Shown here piece by piece: positions 37,901-43,019 of a stretch of 64,000 bases of DNA; position 1 is the stretch's first letter; the number at the start of each line of letters is the position of its first letter. The notes under the pieces were generated by a model. It worked only from the letters and a program-made list of their open reading frames with translations. It ran no database searches and was not told the origin of the DNA. The stretch comes from Saturnia japonica (Eukaryota; Arthropoda; Insecta; Lepidoptera; Saturniidae), in NCBI GenBank assembly GCA_033032175.1, contig CM065324.1, positions 310,001 through 374,000 on the forward strand, written 5' to 3'. The position numbers were made by a program, and so were the translations under genes.

Positions 37901-38517
37901 CTTTGAGATACTAGTAAGATCTAATAAGGGTGTATTTCTGCAGATATTCTAAAGGGCTTCTTCAATTGGCGAGGATGGCAAGCGATGGGCCGCATGTCGC
38001 TCTCGGCTCTGATGATACATTGGTGTGTAAACATGGTCATAGCGGCTTCGAGGCCTCATCCGATCACAACCTCAACACTTGATGTTGTAAGTTTATTTTT
38101 CATATTTTAACGATTTACTTACTGAGCTTTGCCCGGTACTACAGACTTACCTGTTCTGTGCTGTGTGGTGATCAGATCGAGGAATGTATCATACTAAGCC
38201 GAGAGCAGAAACTTTTCCTTCAGTCTAGTCACCAGAACATACTGATAAATAAGTGCTTGGTGAAAAATTGTGAAACACTACACATTGTACTGTTGGTTTA
38301 TAAAAGTGTACCTTCATTGAATGCTCAGGTTCATTGTAATTTTGGATCTATTGGAAGCCATGTCTTTTCAATCTGTTGTAATAAATCTTATTAAAAAACC
38401 GTTTTACAGTTAACAGATTTCATGGCGACTGGCGTATGGACATATTTACTCTCCACACCTCTCACGTTGCTAGTAGAAATGCCCGTTCAGAGGTTTATCT
38501 CCGCGTTGATGTACTGA
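4898..38517 (+). CDS. Nose resistant to fluoxetine (NRF-6)-like transmembrane acyltransferase, 12 exons, 625 aa
   Basis: Spliced CDS: 4898-4991, 15458-15600, 26814-27141, 32786-32897, 33343-33430, 33872-34038, 34907-35092, 35284-35463, 36306-36456, 37224-37401, 37944-38086, 38410-38517 (1,878 nt). Every intron is GT-AG and all eleven junctions agree in phase. Order: signal peptide (about 1-26), NRF domain with paired cysteines (about 40-165), first membrane helix near 166-182, then a multi-helix acyltransferase-3 domain (about 210-610). Family hallmarks seen include DPRL, NPRFVEK, FINNLVEP with C..QTWFLAVDMQ, SPWGSLPACFVG and the SLSALMIHW helix. In this family a membrane acyltransferase domain follows a secreted NRF domain; nematode nrf-6 acts in drug uptake and lipid transport. 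The substrate here is unknown. The usual VD.FF..SG motif reads VQVFVVISN, so activity may be lost or altered. Confidence 0.9.
4992..6157. other. Intron 1, left part: CpG-rich patch in AT-rich DNA
   Basis: Mostly AT-rich with no gene. At about 5870-5995 the composition changes sharply: many CG dinucleotides (GTGCGCGGTACGCGG, CACGCGCC) and a TCAGT initiator-like word near 5959. It could be an alternative promoter, an enhancer or the core of an old element; the sequence does not decide. Confidence 0.35.
6158..6900 (-). mobile_element. Non-autonomous Helitron-like element, copy 1 (degenerate)
   Basis: Same family as 9764-10678. On the + strand it opens with TTAGCAGTGTGCCCACGGC, a degraded CTAGCTGTGCCC start, and closes with ACAGATTTATTAATATAGA. 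On the minus strand this is a TC start and a CTAG-like end. Inside, a unit of roughly 110-120 bases, each with a 'CCCGTGTA.AAATTT' core, is repeated imperfectly. No coding capacity. Confidence 0.55.
7620..7856. repeat. Dispersed non-autonomous repeat with CAGACAGACAGA tail
   Basis: It ends in AACAGACAGACAGACAGAG and TTATAATATTAG, a termination pattern also seen near 60100-60137. No coding capacity; the left edge is uncertain. Confidence 0.45.
7885..8419 (-). mobile_element. Non-autonomous Helitron-like element, copy 2
   Basis: The + strand starts A|CTAGCAGTGCCTGCGG, and the next 130 bases match the start of 9764-10678 (shared TATTGTGGGCG.TC.TTAGAAGATAGA). The other end is placed at TATAGAGA|T by analogy and is less sure. 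On the minus strand this gives TC...CTAG between A and T, as Helitrons do. Confidence 0.5.
8420..9763. other. Intron 1, AT-rich non-coding
   Basis: I see no gene, terminal repeat or clear family here. Confidence 0.4.
9764..10678 (-). mobile_element. Complete non-autonomous Helitron, 915 bp
   Basis: Reading the minus strand, the element starts TCTACATTAATAAATCTG and ends GGGCACAGCTAG, with flanking A and T as Helitron rolling-circle insertion requires. It has no open frame of note and no terminal inverted repeats or target duplication. Related copies are at 6158-6900 and 7885-8419, and a 5' half is at 11258-11720 in the opposite orientation. Confidence 0.7.
10679..11257. other. Intron 1, AT-rich non-coding
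   Basis: Nothing recognised. Confidence 0.4.
11258..11720 (+). mobile_element. Helitron 5' fragment, same family, opposite orientation
   Basis: It begins TCATATTAATAAATCTG and runs through the TGTCTGTCTGTATGTCCGG segment seen reversed at 6760-6790 and 10535-10550. No CTAG end follows, so it is truncated. Confidence 0.55.
11870..12035 (+). repeat. Dispersed repeat family D, copy 1 (partial)
   Basis: It shares GGGTGGTCCCATTTAATTT, then ACCTTCAACTTC, then TTTTTTGTTAAAAATTG.CTTG with 13465-13680, 32470-32670 and 59085-59270. All four copies are in the same orientation. It abuts the mariner at 12036. Confidence 0.7.
12036..13266 (-). mobile_element. Full-length mariner transposon (D,D34D), defective
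   Basis: The inverted ends begin TTAGGTCCTTACA and match over about 28 bp with two differences; TA dinucleotides flank both sides (12034-12035, 13267-13268). The length of 1,231 bp is normal for mariner. The minus-strand transposase can be followed from ATG 13077 to near 12200, with interruptions. Confidence 0.88.
12190..13077 (-). pseudogene. Mariner transposase pseudogene
   Basis: The N-terminal helix-turn-helix part (MENMKYRYIYEYEFYRST, STVRLWF) is followed by CDEKW with the first catalytic Asp at 12640-12642, HDNARPL with the second Asp at 12405-12407, and YSPDLAPTDYHFF with the third Asp at 12300-12302. The last two are 34 residues apart, the mariner D34D signature. Stop codons (for example between the last two motifs) and frame changes break it. 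All three catalytic Asp codons survive, but the protein cannot be made whole. Confidence 0.85.
13465..13680 (+). repeat. Dispersed repeat family D, copy 2
   Basis: It carries CATAACTTCTTTGTTCATGA and CCATTTTAATTTCATTGGCA, homologous to 32470-32670 and 59085-59270. No coding capacity. Confidence 0.7.
14310..15435 (-). mobile_element. Jockey/CR1-like LINE, 3' part, in intron 1
   Basis: The minus strand encodes reverse transcriptase pieces: GVPQGSILGPF..LVYINDLP near 15360-15295, and the C-terminal GVLLWGSAAEV...LQKRAIRAMYSM and QEYGILTLPAQYI near 14890-14740. The 3' UTR ends AATAAAGATTATTTTGATTTT at about 14313; the same 3' end recurs at 50755-50830 and the C-terminal part at 54385-54720. The YXDD box has decayed (LLADVTS). 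It is 5' truncated, and its left-over sequence reaches to about 25 bases before the exon 2 acceptor. Confidence 0.75.
14597..15385 (-). pseudogene. LINE reverse transcriptase pseudogene
   Basis: Two open stretches, 15385-15203 (RT palm) and 14893-14597 (post-RT region), are separated by stops and frame changes. They belong to the truncated LINE described above. Confidence 0.7.
15458..15600 (+). CDS. NRF-6-like exon 2 (NRF domain, first half)
   Basis: Acceptor TTCTATTTCAG, donor AAG|GTAAAT. It completes Glu32 and encodes residues to 79, including LFHLDDYEGC and GLYCLGTFHVAP, the first cysteines of the NRF domain. Ends in phase 0. Confidence 0.88.
15601..16080. other. Intron 2, left end, non-coding
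   Basis: No gene. A short dispersed repeat with AATTACGGCAGTCACTTAA lies near 15730-15750. Confidence 0.4.
16088..16900 (+). pseudogene. BEL/Pao LTR-retrotransposon Gag remnant, split by an RTE LINE
   Basis: One frame reads LIKFLEDECRRAENCLSFQ and, after a stop near 16222, the zinc knuckle CTYCKAPGHKIFRC, then ARHRIANARQNCFSCL, as in BEL/Pao Gag. The RTE insert at 16402-16670 interrupts it. Beyond the insert, C.D.KPC..C..HH continues the second cysteine-histidine motif. No LTRs, protease or polymerase were recognised, so only a fragment remains. Confidence 0.7.
16402..16670 (+). mobile_element. RTE-type LINE, 3' fragment with target duplication
   Basis: The frame YRLAWYGHVMRRDESY...GRPKKVWMDCVKNDMR is the C-terminal tail typical of RTE LINE polyproteins. 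The insert ends in ATAATGATGATG, the short repeat expected of RTE. It is flanked by GCTTGAGAAATCAC (16388-16401) and GCTTGGGAAATCAC (16671-16684), a 14-bp target duplication with one change. It sits inside the BEL/Pao Gag remnant, so it is the younger event. Confidence 0.82.
16985..17185. repeat. Dispersed repeat shared with 42480-42684
   Basis: Both copies share TATGTCTTTTGGATAATATC, TTTAAAATGATTTTAGTT and the closing TGAAATATACTACGCGGACG region. The 42.5-kb copy ends in a Helitron-type CTAG terminus; this copy's end is decayed. Confidence 0.6.
17510..17990 (-). mobile_element. Helitron-like fragment of the 9764-10678 family
   Basis: It carries the GATACAGACAGATAGA and GTGATCAGCAATCTTTATA words in the same order as 6760-6900 and 10530-10680, and internal units with a TCATCAAAATCGG-like core. 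Ends are degraded. Confidence 0.5.
18800..19000 (-). mobile_element. tRNA-derived SINE, copy 2
   Basis: On the minus strand the A box TAGCCTAGTGG is at 18992-18982 and a B box (AGTTCGATTCC) at 18949-18939, matching the SINE at 1058. The 3' body is shorter and contains a direct duplication of a 20-base unit at 18863-18902. Confidence 0.75.
18863..18902. repeat. 20-bp unit repeated twice in tandem
   Basis: CCATTAATCTGCTACTGAAA occurs at 18863-18882 and again, identically, at 18883-18902. Confidence 0.95.
19051..19080 (+). mobile_element. Helitron 3' terminus (hairpin + CTAG)
   Basis: ACCCG and CGGGT pair around GTGCGAAGCTGGG-type sequence and are followed by TCGCTAG and host T at 19081. A subterminal hairpin plus CTAG is the Helitron 3' signature. 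The same ending with small changes is at 48972-49000 and 42655-42684. Confidence 0.65.
19290..19525 (+). mobile_element. Diverged copy of the GAA-tailed retroposon (family C)
   Basis: It shares TAGTTTGGTTATTGTACA, TTTTAACAAGGGAGCCGCCA and a closing AAGAAGAAGAA tail with the two complete copies at 52025-52358 and 63301-63630. It is clearly older; no target duplication was found. Confidence 0.6.
19530..20278. other. Intron 2, AT-rich non-coding
   Basis: Nothing recognised. Confidence 0.4.
20560..20764 (-). repeat. Copia 3' LTR
   Basis: 205 bp; reads TGTTGAGTAG at its start on the minus strand and ends CTGCTACA. It contains a (TA)n run five bases or so longer than the other LTR and AATAAA-type words. 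Confidence 0.93.
20765..20776 (-). promoter_or_regulatory. Copia polypurine tract
   Basis: Minus strand AAGGGAGCG directly precedes the TGTTG start of the 3' LTR, the position of the plus-strand primer. Confidence 0.75.
20872..21864 (-). CDS. Copia Pol C-terminal part: RT second half and RNase H
   Basis: 330 residues in the frame after the frameshift. It starts with the RT catalytic box YTDD (residues 18-21 of this open frame), then FILGIDIDRS, the conserved PYRELIGCLIYLSVGTRPDI connection, and RNase H with YSDSDWGNCIIDRRSYSGYV, CEAEYVSLS and HADNQGAIALS. It ends with KHISIKYHFLRD and the ILTKPL motif, the usual copia end. It belongs with the upstream frame as one polyprotein of about 1,390 residues, close to the family's usual 1,400. 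Confidence 0.92.
   Translation of the reverse strand: MYFKEVDDCGSKLFVCVYTDDILIASQKKDCILDFKKELGKEFELKDYGIAKFILGIDIDRSDNVIKLTQSQYINKIVQRFGLQDCKDTNATPMEVNLKLQNIDTDSGSIFPYRELIGCLIYLSVGTRPDIANAVAKMGQFVDKADKNCWKAAMRFLRYLKRTRDYGLVYKKTGKSIKGYSDSDWGNCIIDRRSYSGYVFTLAGAAISWKSQKQRSVATSTCEAEYVSLSVAMKEAIYLNSLLTEIGLATVSRVQLHADNQGAIALSKDPVFHSRSKHISIKYHFLRDTLKTNKDIVVKYIPTELMLGDILTKPLPKQKHYFCMEGLGVT
21876..24965 (-). CDS. Copia Gag-Pol: Gag, protease, integrase, RT first half
   Basis: Starts at ATG 24965. Gag (1-215) ends in a zinc knuckle CFKCHKKGHKASEC (220-233). Protease follows with IDSGCTSH (Asp282). Integrase has the HHCC finger (His413, His418, Cys448, Cys451) and catalytic Asp478, Asp541 and Glu577, the last two 35 residues apart. 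A GRPR-rich linker (about 770-800) is followed by RT with WKEAITSEI, ARLVAKGY and IDINTAYLNG. The true frame is lost near 21876, where one missing base shifts it and adds about 28 unrelated residues before a stop at 21795. All catalytic residues before that are present. Confidence 0.93.
25087..25100 (-). promoter_or_regulatory. Copia primer-binding site (half-tRNA initiator Met)
   Basis: CTGGGCCCATAACC on the + strand equals the anticodon-loop region of initiator methionine tRNA, so the minus-strand element can pair with a cleaved tRNA half. It lies two bases inside the 5' LTR, as in Drosophila copia, which is known to prime with a half-tRNA. Confidence 0.88.
25103..25303 (-). repeat. Copia 5' LTR
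   Basis: 201 bp, TGTTGAG...CTACA on the minus strand. It would drive transcription of the element; a TATATATAT run lies mid-LTR. Confidence 0.93.
25836..26013. mobile_element. Solo LTR, 178 bp, with perfect 5-bp duplication
   Basis: The segment starts TGTTGTATG, ends TTATAACA, and is flanked by AGGTG at 25831-25835 and 26014-26018. It interrupts the maT transposase between the residues EKV and VKPLNN. An AATAAAG poly(A)-type signal lies near 25967. TG...CA ends, a 5-bp duplication and no internal region mark a solo LTR left by LTR-LTR recombination. It is not homologous to the neighbouring copia LTR. Confidence 0.85.
26489..26813. other. Intron 2, right end, AT-rich
   Basis: Nothing recognised; it ends in the acceptor TCATTTACAG of exon 3. 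Confidence 0.5.
26814..27141 (+). CDS. NRF-6-like exon 3 (NRF domain, second half, first membrane helix)
   Basis: Residues 80-188: EYSKEPRHFNHTQLHRGYCV, SERC, RFERC, QYCRTHAQEYART, then the hydrophobic IFLLVVAILLAVNFLGTAYD. Acceptor TTTACAG, donor A|GTAAGTAAG, phase 1. This is the longest exon and fixes the family assignment. Confidence 0.93.
27142..28190. other. Intron 3, left part
   Basis: AT-rich with no exon. The last few hundred bases may be 5' UTR of the LINE that follows. Confidence 0.4.
28194..28930 (+). pseudogene. LINE ORF1 (coiled coil + RNA-binding fold)
   Basis: Residues 1-65 are charged heptads (EIAEQKENMKQMEANIIENI), a coiled coil. RKNVVLFGVEE starts an L1-ORF1-like RNA-binding domain. 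The open frame stops at 28559, but the next frame continues with KKKIILLRNKN and a basic low-complexity tail (NPFFTPRRRTSG) to about 28925, so a frameshift splits it. Confidence 0.7.
28927..29760 (+). pseudogene. LINE apurinic endonuclease domain
   Basis: VNIRSLSTNEKLLELKEAL, DIMGLAEIRR (catalytic Glu), VYAPTDS, MGDFNSKIG (Asp and Asn) and KWTW are in one frame. After a frameshift near 29605 the next frame holds NEIDFILSNTP and FPSDHK, the terminal Asp-His. All core endonuclease motifs are present but not in one frame. Confidence 0.85.
30121..31692 (+). pseudogene. LINE reverse transcriptase and C-terminal tail
   Basis: Motifs in order: KSCGLDGISNEAIKL, NYRPISLMS, EQAGFRKSFSTTDHIQVLEQ, LAFIDYKKAFDSI, RGVRQGDPLSPHLF, FADDIILFSED (catalytic Asp pair at 30936-30941), CVLPCLTYGCQTW, and RRGRPKTRWKDELE ending at 31692. 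At least four frame changes or stops occur, for example at 30424 and 31147. Confidence 0.88.
31741..32470. other. Intron 3, non-coding
   Basis: AT-rich; a GC-richer stretch at about 32230-32350 (CCCCACTACCCCCAAGGAAC) has no recognised product. Confidence 0.35.
32470..32670 (+). repeat. Dispersed repeat family D, copy 3
   Basis: CATAACTTCTTTATTTGTGA and CACATTTTAATTTAATTG match the copies at 13465, 11870 and 59085. Confidence 0.7.
32786..32897 (+). CDS. NRF-6-like exon 4
   Basis: Completes residue 189 and encodes YLVVWSIRSNWRRLTATYAD and GDPRLTALNPVQGVR, the linker that leads into the acyltransferase domain. Acceptor TTTGTTTCTAG, donor TCAG|GTATTT, entering in phase 1 and leaving in phase 2, which matches both neighbours. 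It has no long open frame and is easy to miss. Confidence 0.85.
33343..33430 (+). CDS. NRF-6-like exon 5
   Basis: VLLMGFTMGTHAGCIHDMLY then NPRFVEK: the first acyltransferase helix with its histidine. Acceptor AATTTCAG, donor AAAAG|GTAAAT, phase 0 out. Confidence 0.88.
33872..34038 (+). CDS. NRF-6-like exon 6
   Basis: Residues 256-310: MTLFFNGTSIVQVFVVISNF then LLAYN, YLPYCLIKRFAR. In most relatives this is VD.FF..SG.L; here Asp and Gly are replaced. Donor AAG|GTGAGT, phase 2. Confidence 0.9.
34107..34520 (+). pseudogene. Degenerate LINE reverse transcriptase fragment in intron 6
   Basis: GVPQGFILVLSLFNLYISDLP (34113-34180), DTLDNKLIFQG near 34345 and AAKLTLYIT near 34420 match the RT palm and following part of a Jockey-type LINE. 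Many stops. Same strand as the host gene. Confidence 0.65.
34907..35092 (+). CDS. NRF-6-like exon 7
   Basis: IFPVYMLVVGYAATWWPQAR, GGPLWPATVEAESEVC and FWAQALFINNLVEP are strong family hallmarks. Acceptor CCCTTCCAG. The donor is placed at ACTTG|GTTAGT because this joins to exon 8 as TG|G = Trp. Confidence 0.92.
35284..35463 (+). CDS. NRF-6-like exon 8
   Basis: FLAVDMQLYVVSSIVTLSII and a further helix ILGVLILASSILNAGLAYVF. Acceptor ATCCCACAG, donor CCTGA|GTAAGC, phase 2. Confidence 0.92.
36128..36147. other. Perfect 8-bp hairpin in intron 8
   Basis: CGTGGCGA and TCGCCACG flank a TGCG loop. A second copy of the right arm lies at 36155-36162. It may be the centre of an inverted-repeat element. 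Confidence 0.5.
36306..36456 (+). CDS. NRF-6-like exon 9
   Basis: TLRNMYYGVPSFQRLYMSPW, GSLPACFVGLFLAHLHYDL: the R..PY..G...G family region. Acceptor CCTTTCAG, donor AAG|GTACGT, phase 0. Confidence 0.92.
36600..36775 (-). repeat. LINE 3' fragment, same family as 55000-55640
   Basis: CATTGGTTGT-type coding is decayed, but the run from GTATAGTCCACAAACAACGG to CCTCTTTACGCCTCG parallels 55010-55115 closely. Confidence 0.55.
36885..37115 (-). pseudogene. LINE C-terminal tail in intron 9
   Basis: The 76-residue minus-strand frame reads NASVKRNFGRGKPRRTFIDQ then GDVLKKGQVKSTLNRRACMK and DRSRWQDLVSAYPVEK, the conserved end of a lepidopteran endonuclease/reverse transcriptase LINE. It is a 3' fragment only. 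Confidence 0.75.
37224..37401 (+). CDS. NRF-6-like exon 10
   Basis: WYKIPYYLSIPLIIAWILAG with two membrane helices and the ERPVISGLCAIALFGIFNG segment (family: R..W..g...i...c). Acceptor ATCCGCAG, donor GACC|GTAAGA, phase 1. Confidence 0.92.
37944..38086 (+). CDS. NRF-6-like exon 11
   Basis: ILKGFFNWRGWQAMGRMSLS then ALMIHWCVNMVIAASRPHPI: the conserved W...SR.SY..YL.H region of the family. Acceptor TTTCTGCAG, donor GTT|GTAAGT, phase 0. Confidence 0.92.
38410..38517 (+). CDS. NRF-6-like exon 12 (terminal)
   Basis: LTDFMATGVWTYLLSTPLTL then LVEMPVQRFISALMY and TGA at 38515-38517: the E.P...LEK-type family ending. Acceptor GTTTTACAG. Confidence 0.92.
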   Translation, partial: LTDFMATGVWTYLLSTPLTLLVEMPVQRFISALMY

Positions 38518-38598
38518 ACACTCTACGGCAACTCTTCAAACCGAGATCAGCTTCAAAAATTAATTCAAGGAGGTTAAAAATGCATCAGTTTTTATAGA

Positions 38599-38604
38599 AA
38601 TAAA
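38599..38604 (+). terminator. Poly(A) signal AATAAA of the NRF-6-like gene
   Basis: AATAAA lies 82 bases after the stop codon, with no other strong signal nearer. Confidence 0.6.
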
Positions 38605-39165
38605 TTATCGTGTACAGATGAAGAATCGCTTTAATAATTGAAGAAGACGGTACAGGGAGTTTAAGATTATCTGGGTGTTACATTGAATTTGTTCTACTCA
38701 GTAGTAAGTACCTATATGGAGCTGTTTTTTTTTTGTGTAAACTGGAATCTAGACATGAAATATAATTACAATACAAAAACAAGGCAATGTGAATTTCCAA
38801 TGCCATTAGTTCAGAGAACGAATAACAATACAAGAAGTGATATTAACGTTTTTACGAATAAGAGCGGTTAGACAATAAGGAATTTTAGTTAAATTTATTT
38901 GAAAAATTATTAAAGAGGAAACAAAAAATCCGACTGCTACAAAAAAAAAAACGACTTAAAAATATGTTTATTCTATTTTTGCTTTTTATTTGATTCCAAG
39001 ACATTATATGATCCATGTCACTCCTACAATAAAGACATCGTAATCTAAAATCCATAAAGCCGTTTACGCTACAAAGCGTGCCAAAGAAATAGACATACAT
39101 ATATACATACATATTAAAGCGGGCACCGGAGCCGGTACACAGAGGTATAAAGTGTGGGCGTATGA
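38605..39165. other. Intergenic, non-coding
   Basis: AT-rich; short open frames without recognisable product. Confidence 0.4.
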
Positions 39166-39322
39166 TACATCCTTTATTATTATTATTATTATTTATTTAT
39201 TTGAGAAATTGCACAATAATGTATTACATTTAAACTTAAAGCTAGTTTCCCACAAAACCGGTTTAGCGGTTTGACTGTGGGCGATTCGCGTAAGTAATAA
39301 ATAAGTTATGCCAAGTATTACA

Positions 39323-40180
39323 TTATAAACCTAATAAATATTTTTTAATTTTCTTTTTAAATCTATTAAAATCTAATTCCTTCCGGATATCCGCCGGCAG
39401 GCTATTTAGCAAGTAGGGTACGCGTTTATTAAGTGTTCTATTGCCGTAGTAGTTACCTACTCTCGGCACAATATATCTACCGGCAGACATCGACCGGGTA
39501 TTATGACTATTTGTTATCAGTGATAAGTCATGGTCCCGCCTGGTATGCTGGTTAATAAGCAAAAGATATTTATGTTTTAGGCTGACAGGCAAGACACCAC
39601 ATATTTTAAATAGTTTTCTATAATCACCCTTACAACTGGCTTTAGTCTTTTTTGTTACCATTAGCTTTAAAAATCTTATTTGCAAAGTTTCCAATTTATT
39701 CAAATATATTTTAAATGTTAATCCATAACTGTCAAGACCATAACCTATCACTGACTCGACTAGTGTGAAATAAAGACATCTTAAAATATTAATAGGAACT
39801 CTGAAACTTAGGTGATAGAATTTACCAAGTAATATTCTTAATTTAGCACAAATATAATCTATATGTTGAGACCACGAGAAGCTATTATCTGTTTTAACAC
39901 CGAGGTAAGTAACTGAATTTACATTTTCTATAGGTTTACATTTACAGCTTATTTTATTGTTATGTATACACGAGTATTCGTGAGCAAACAAGTCTAGAGG
40001 TGAGATAAAAAGTTGTGTATGAGGTGAGCGGATAGCCGAAAGTTTAGTTTTTTCGGAGTTTAAAACGATTCCATTATCATGCGACCATTTGACTACTGCA
40101 TCGATATCATTTTGAATTAGCTGGTAGGTTTCCGTGATGTCCGTGCCAGCCCGCAGCACACACAGGTTCGTCGGCATACA
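39323..40180 (-). pseudogene. LINE RT, C-terminal half
   Basis: After the catalytic box the frame reads CVLRAGTDITETYQLIQNDI, VVKWSHDNGIVLNSEKTKL, VTYLGVKTDNSFSWSQHIDY, and ends NKRVPYLLNSLPADIRKELD...LLGL at 39323. This is the thumb and post-RT region, intact to its stop. Confidence 0.85.
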
Positions 40181-40370
40181 TGTATGCGGTGCAATGCCGC
40201 AGCACGCTGCATAGGCTGTTGACATGCATGAGGTAGCAGACCGGACCACACCCGGAGCCTTGCGGCACCCTATCACTGAGCGTGTCGCCCAGCTTAACGC
40301 GATAAGAGCGGTCAGTAAGGTAATCACGGAACCACTGGTTCAATGGTTGTTCCACTCCGCACTCCTCCAT
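40107..40370 (-). pseudogene. LINE RT, catalytic segment with one-base lesion
   Basis: MEECGVEQPLNQWFRDYLTD, VPQGSGCGPVCYLMHVNSL, then YADE at 40178-40167, where the catalytic YADD should be. The frame then goes wrong, and the correct continuation (CVLRAGTD) is in the next frame: one base was lost inside the second Asp codon region. Confidence 0.8.
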
Positions 40371-40435
40371 GGCATTTAAAAGTGTTGTTTTTTGTAATGT
40401 ATCGAATGCTTTCTTGTAATCGAAAAATATAGCTA

Positions 40436-41434
40436 TTACAATTTTTTACTCTCCAGGTGATTATTAATTTTATCAGTAAACTGAAATAACAATGTACTTG
40501 TACTTTTACCTCTTAAAAACCCGTGTTGGCAACTATCAATTATATTGTTTTGTTGTAGGTACTTATCCAGCTGATTGACGATACATTTTTCCATTATTTT
40601 ATCTAAACTTGAAAGTATAGCTATAGGTCTATAATTAGATATATTTGTGTAATCACCTTTTTTATATATTGGTCGCACGATTGCTTCCTTCAATTTATCA
40701 GGAAACATGTGTTTGCTAACAGATAAATTAACAAGCTTAGCCAAAATAGGACTCACCCTATCCACAACTGTTTTTAAGTCTGACATGCGGATGCGATCGC
40801 AACCCGGTGACTTCTTACTGCTCATATTTTTTATTACTAGTTTCACATTACTCGCTGTTACGGGTTGCCACCTCATACACACGTTAACAGGTTTAACATA
40901 TTGTTTTCTATCTAGCCATGTTTCATTACAATTATGTTTTATTTTATCTATTTCTACAGAAAAAGTTTCAGCAAAATCATTACTAATTTTTGTAACACTT
41001 TGTACTCCACCCATTTTTGATAGAATTAAATTATCGATAGATTGTTTTGAATTTCCCATCAAACAATTAATTTTATCCCATAACATCTTAATATTATTAT
41101 TACATTCCAATATACTATTTTTATCGTATTTATTTTTAGCTCTGTTTGTACTCTTTTGACATTTATTTCTATACCTAGTGTAGTTCAGTCTCTTTACCAT
41201 ATTCTTTGGCTCATTACTCCAAACTTCAAATAATCTATCTCTTTCTTCGATCATATTCCTTAAACTACTATTAACCCACGATTTATTCCTTATACTAGTG
41301 TTTATACTTATACTTTTATAACATTCATTATATATATGAATAAATATCTTACAGAAAGCACTATATAGCTGACGAGGACATTCAATTGATAACAGAGCAG
41401 CAAAGTCGGTTCGTAATAATTTTTCTCTGACCAT
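40436..41434 (-). pseudogene. LINE RT, N-terminal half
   Basis: 332 residues: KSWVNSSLRNMIEERDRLF, SSKKSPGCDRIRMSDLK, KEAIVRPIYKKGDYTNISNY then RPIAILSSLDKIMEKC and CQHGFLRGKSTSTLLFQF. These are the fingers and palm motifs 0 to 2b of a LINE RT. Confidence 0.85.
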
Positions 41435-41440
41435 ATTATT

Positions 41441-42430
41441 ATCTAGGACGCGTTTACTAGGCGCTACCAGACGGTGAGCGTCTCGGCGATGTGTGTTTCC
41501 ATTCTATTACAGCCGATACATAATAATTATCTGATATTTTATGCTTAATTACAGCTGAGTCTTTTGAACTAGAGCGGAGGGTGAGCCAGGGCGGTCTTTG
41601 ATCTAGCACGGAACTTCAACCAGGGCGGCACGTCAACTAGGGCGGCCCATGAAACAGATTACGCACCGGCTTCGCACACCATTCAACAAGTGTATTTTGA
41701 TAACAAACTGATCCCAATAATACGAACATAGGTGTCGGTAGATTTAAAACATTTGTTTTTAAACTGTTTGCGAGCGCAGACACGTTACAAACATGTTTTG
41801 ATTCCTTTGCTCCATCATACATACGCTCGCAAAACATAACCTCCCCTTTCGCATTCGGGTAAAAATAAATTCTTGCCACTTTAATCATTCCCCAAGAGAC
41901 ATGGGTCGAATTCCTTCTTTCTATCGTTGAACCAATATAGAGGCGCCACCTAAAGCAAAGCAACAACGAACTCCTTTTAAAAATCATCATTTTTGTTGCG
42001 CACTTCGTGCAATACAAATGTATTGATAGCATTGAGTATATTGGTATTGGTATTGGAGAAACAACTATGAAGCTTGTCTAAGCTTAAACTGATGAGAACC
42101 TATCTGCGATCGAATATCTCAATCAAGTTTGACAAACTTGGCAACTTTATCAACCGAAAATGAAATTATAGAAAACATAGACTTTGATGCCTGATGATCA
42201 GTTGTTTTTCCATTTATTCCTCATGAATGAATTGTAGGGTAGAGAGGGGGCGCATAGAAATCTCGTCCAGAGCGCAGCATCGGTAATGCTGAAACCGGCA
42301 TTACATATTATAAACAATTTGACTGTACGTAAAAATATTTGATTGACGAAGATGTTACTTTGCGGAAATCCATAGTAAATTTCAGATTAACTATGTACGT
42401 AAAAACTTACTGCCCCTTAAAACCCAAACC
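41441..42430. other. Intergenic, non-coding
   Basis: A short GC-rich run at 41575-41645 repeats CAGGGCGG/TAGGGCGG three times. The open minus-strand frame at 41637-42032 has no recognised domain. Confidence 0.35.
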
Positions 42431-42684
42431 CACATTGCTGGACCTGGGAATCGAACCTAAGACCTCGAGCATAGCAGTCAGTCTTTATGTCTTTTAGATA
42501 ATATCGGTATGATTGTTAAACGGTGATATCGGTTAACATTTAAAATGATTTTAGTTCGGTATTATTAAAGCGTATACAGGTCAAATACCGTAGACTGAGA
42601 TTGAGATGTGGTGAGGTTTTTATTTAGTTGCTATTTTTCATTCACGAAATATACCATGGGGATGAAGCCGGGGCGGGCCGCTAG
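42430..42684 (+). mobile_element. SINE B-box fragment followed by Helitron-type 3' end
   Basis: GACCTGGGAATCGAACCTAA is a reverse-oriented tRNA B box of the SINE at 1058. From 42480 the sequence matches 16985-17185 and closes with GAAGCCGGGGCGGGCCGCTAG|T, the Helitron 3' signature seen at 19051 and 48972. Confidence 0.55.
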
Positions 42685-43019
42685 TCTAAAATAAAGTGTT
42701 TCGTTTTTGTGGCAACTCGTATATCTCGTTTAATTTATCATCAAAATTAAGGATCCGAACATCATTTTAAATTCCAAACTATTGACAAAACATATTATGT
42801 ATATAGTTTAAAACTAACATGTAGGAGACGCCATCTACTAACAAACTGATCAACTGACATGACAGCTGATGGATTGTTTACATTAAATATTCGCGCGGGC
42901 CAATTAATTCACTTTTATTTCTTTATATGGCTAATTTATATTTAAGTAATATTTCTCATTCATTTCATTTCCTTTAGAGCACCGTTATTGAATGGGTTTT
43001 TCCTCGGTTCAGAGCTGTC

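Larger units (their letters stand above)
39170..41440 (-). mobile_element. CR1/Jockey-like LINE, 5' truncated, with (TAA)n tail
   Basis: A 2.3-kb minus-strand RT region is followed by a 3' end with ATT/TAA repeats at 39173-39205, the kind of tail left by target-primed reverse transcription. The endonuclease part is missing at the 41.4-kb end. Two lesions break the frame. Confidence 0.85.

Noticed and set aside
38683..38871. A small open frame directly after the NRF-6-like gene
   Set aside because: No homology, no start context, lies in AT-rich 3' flank.
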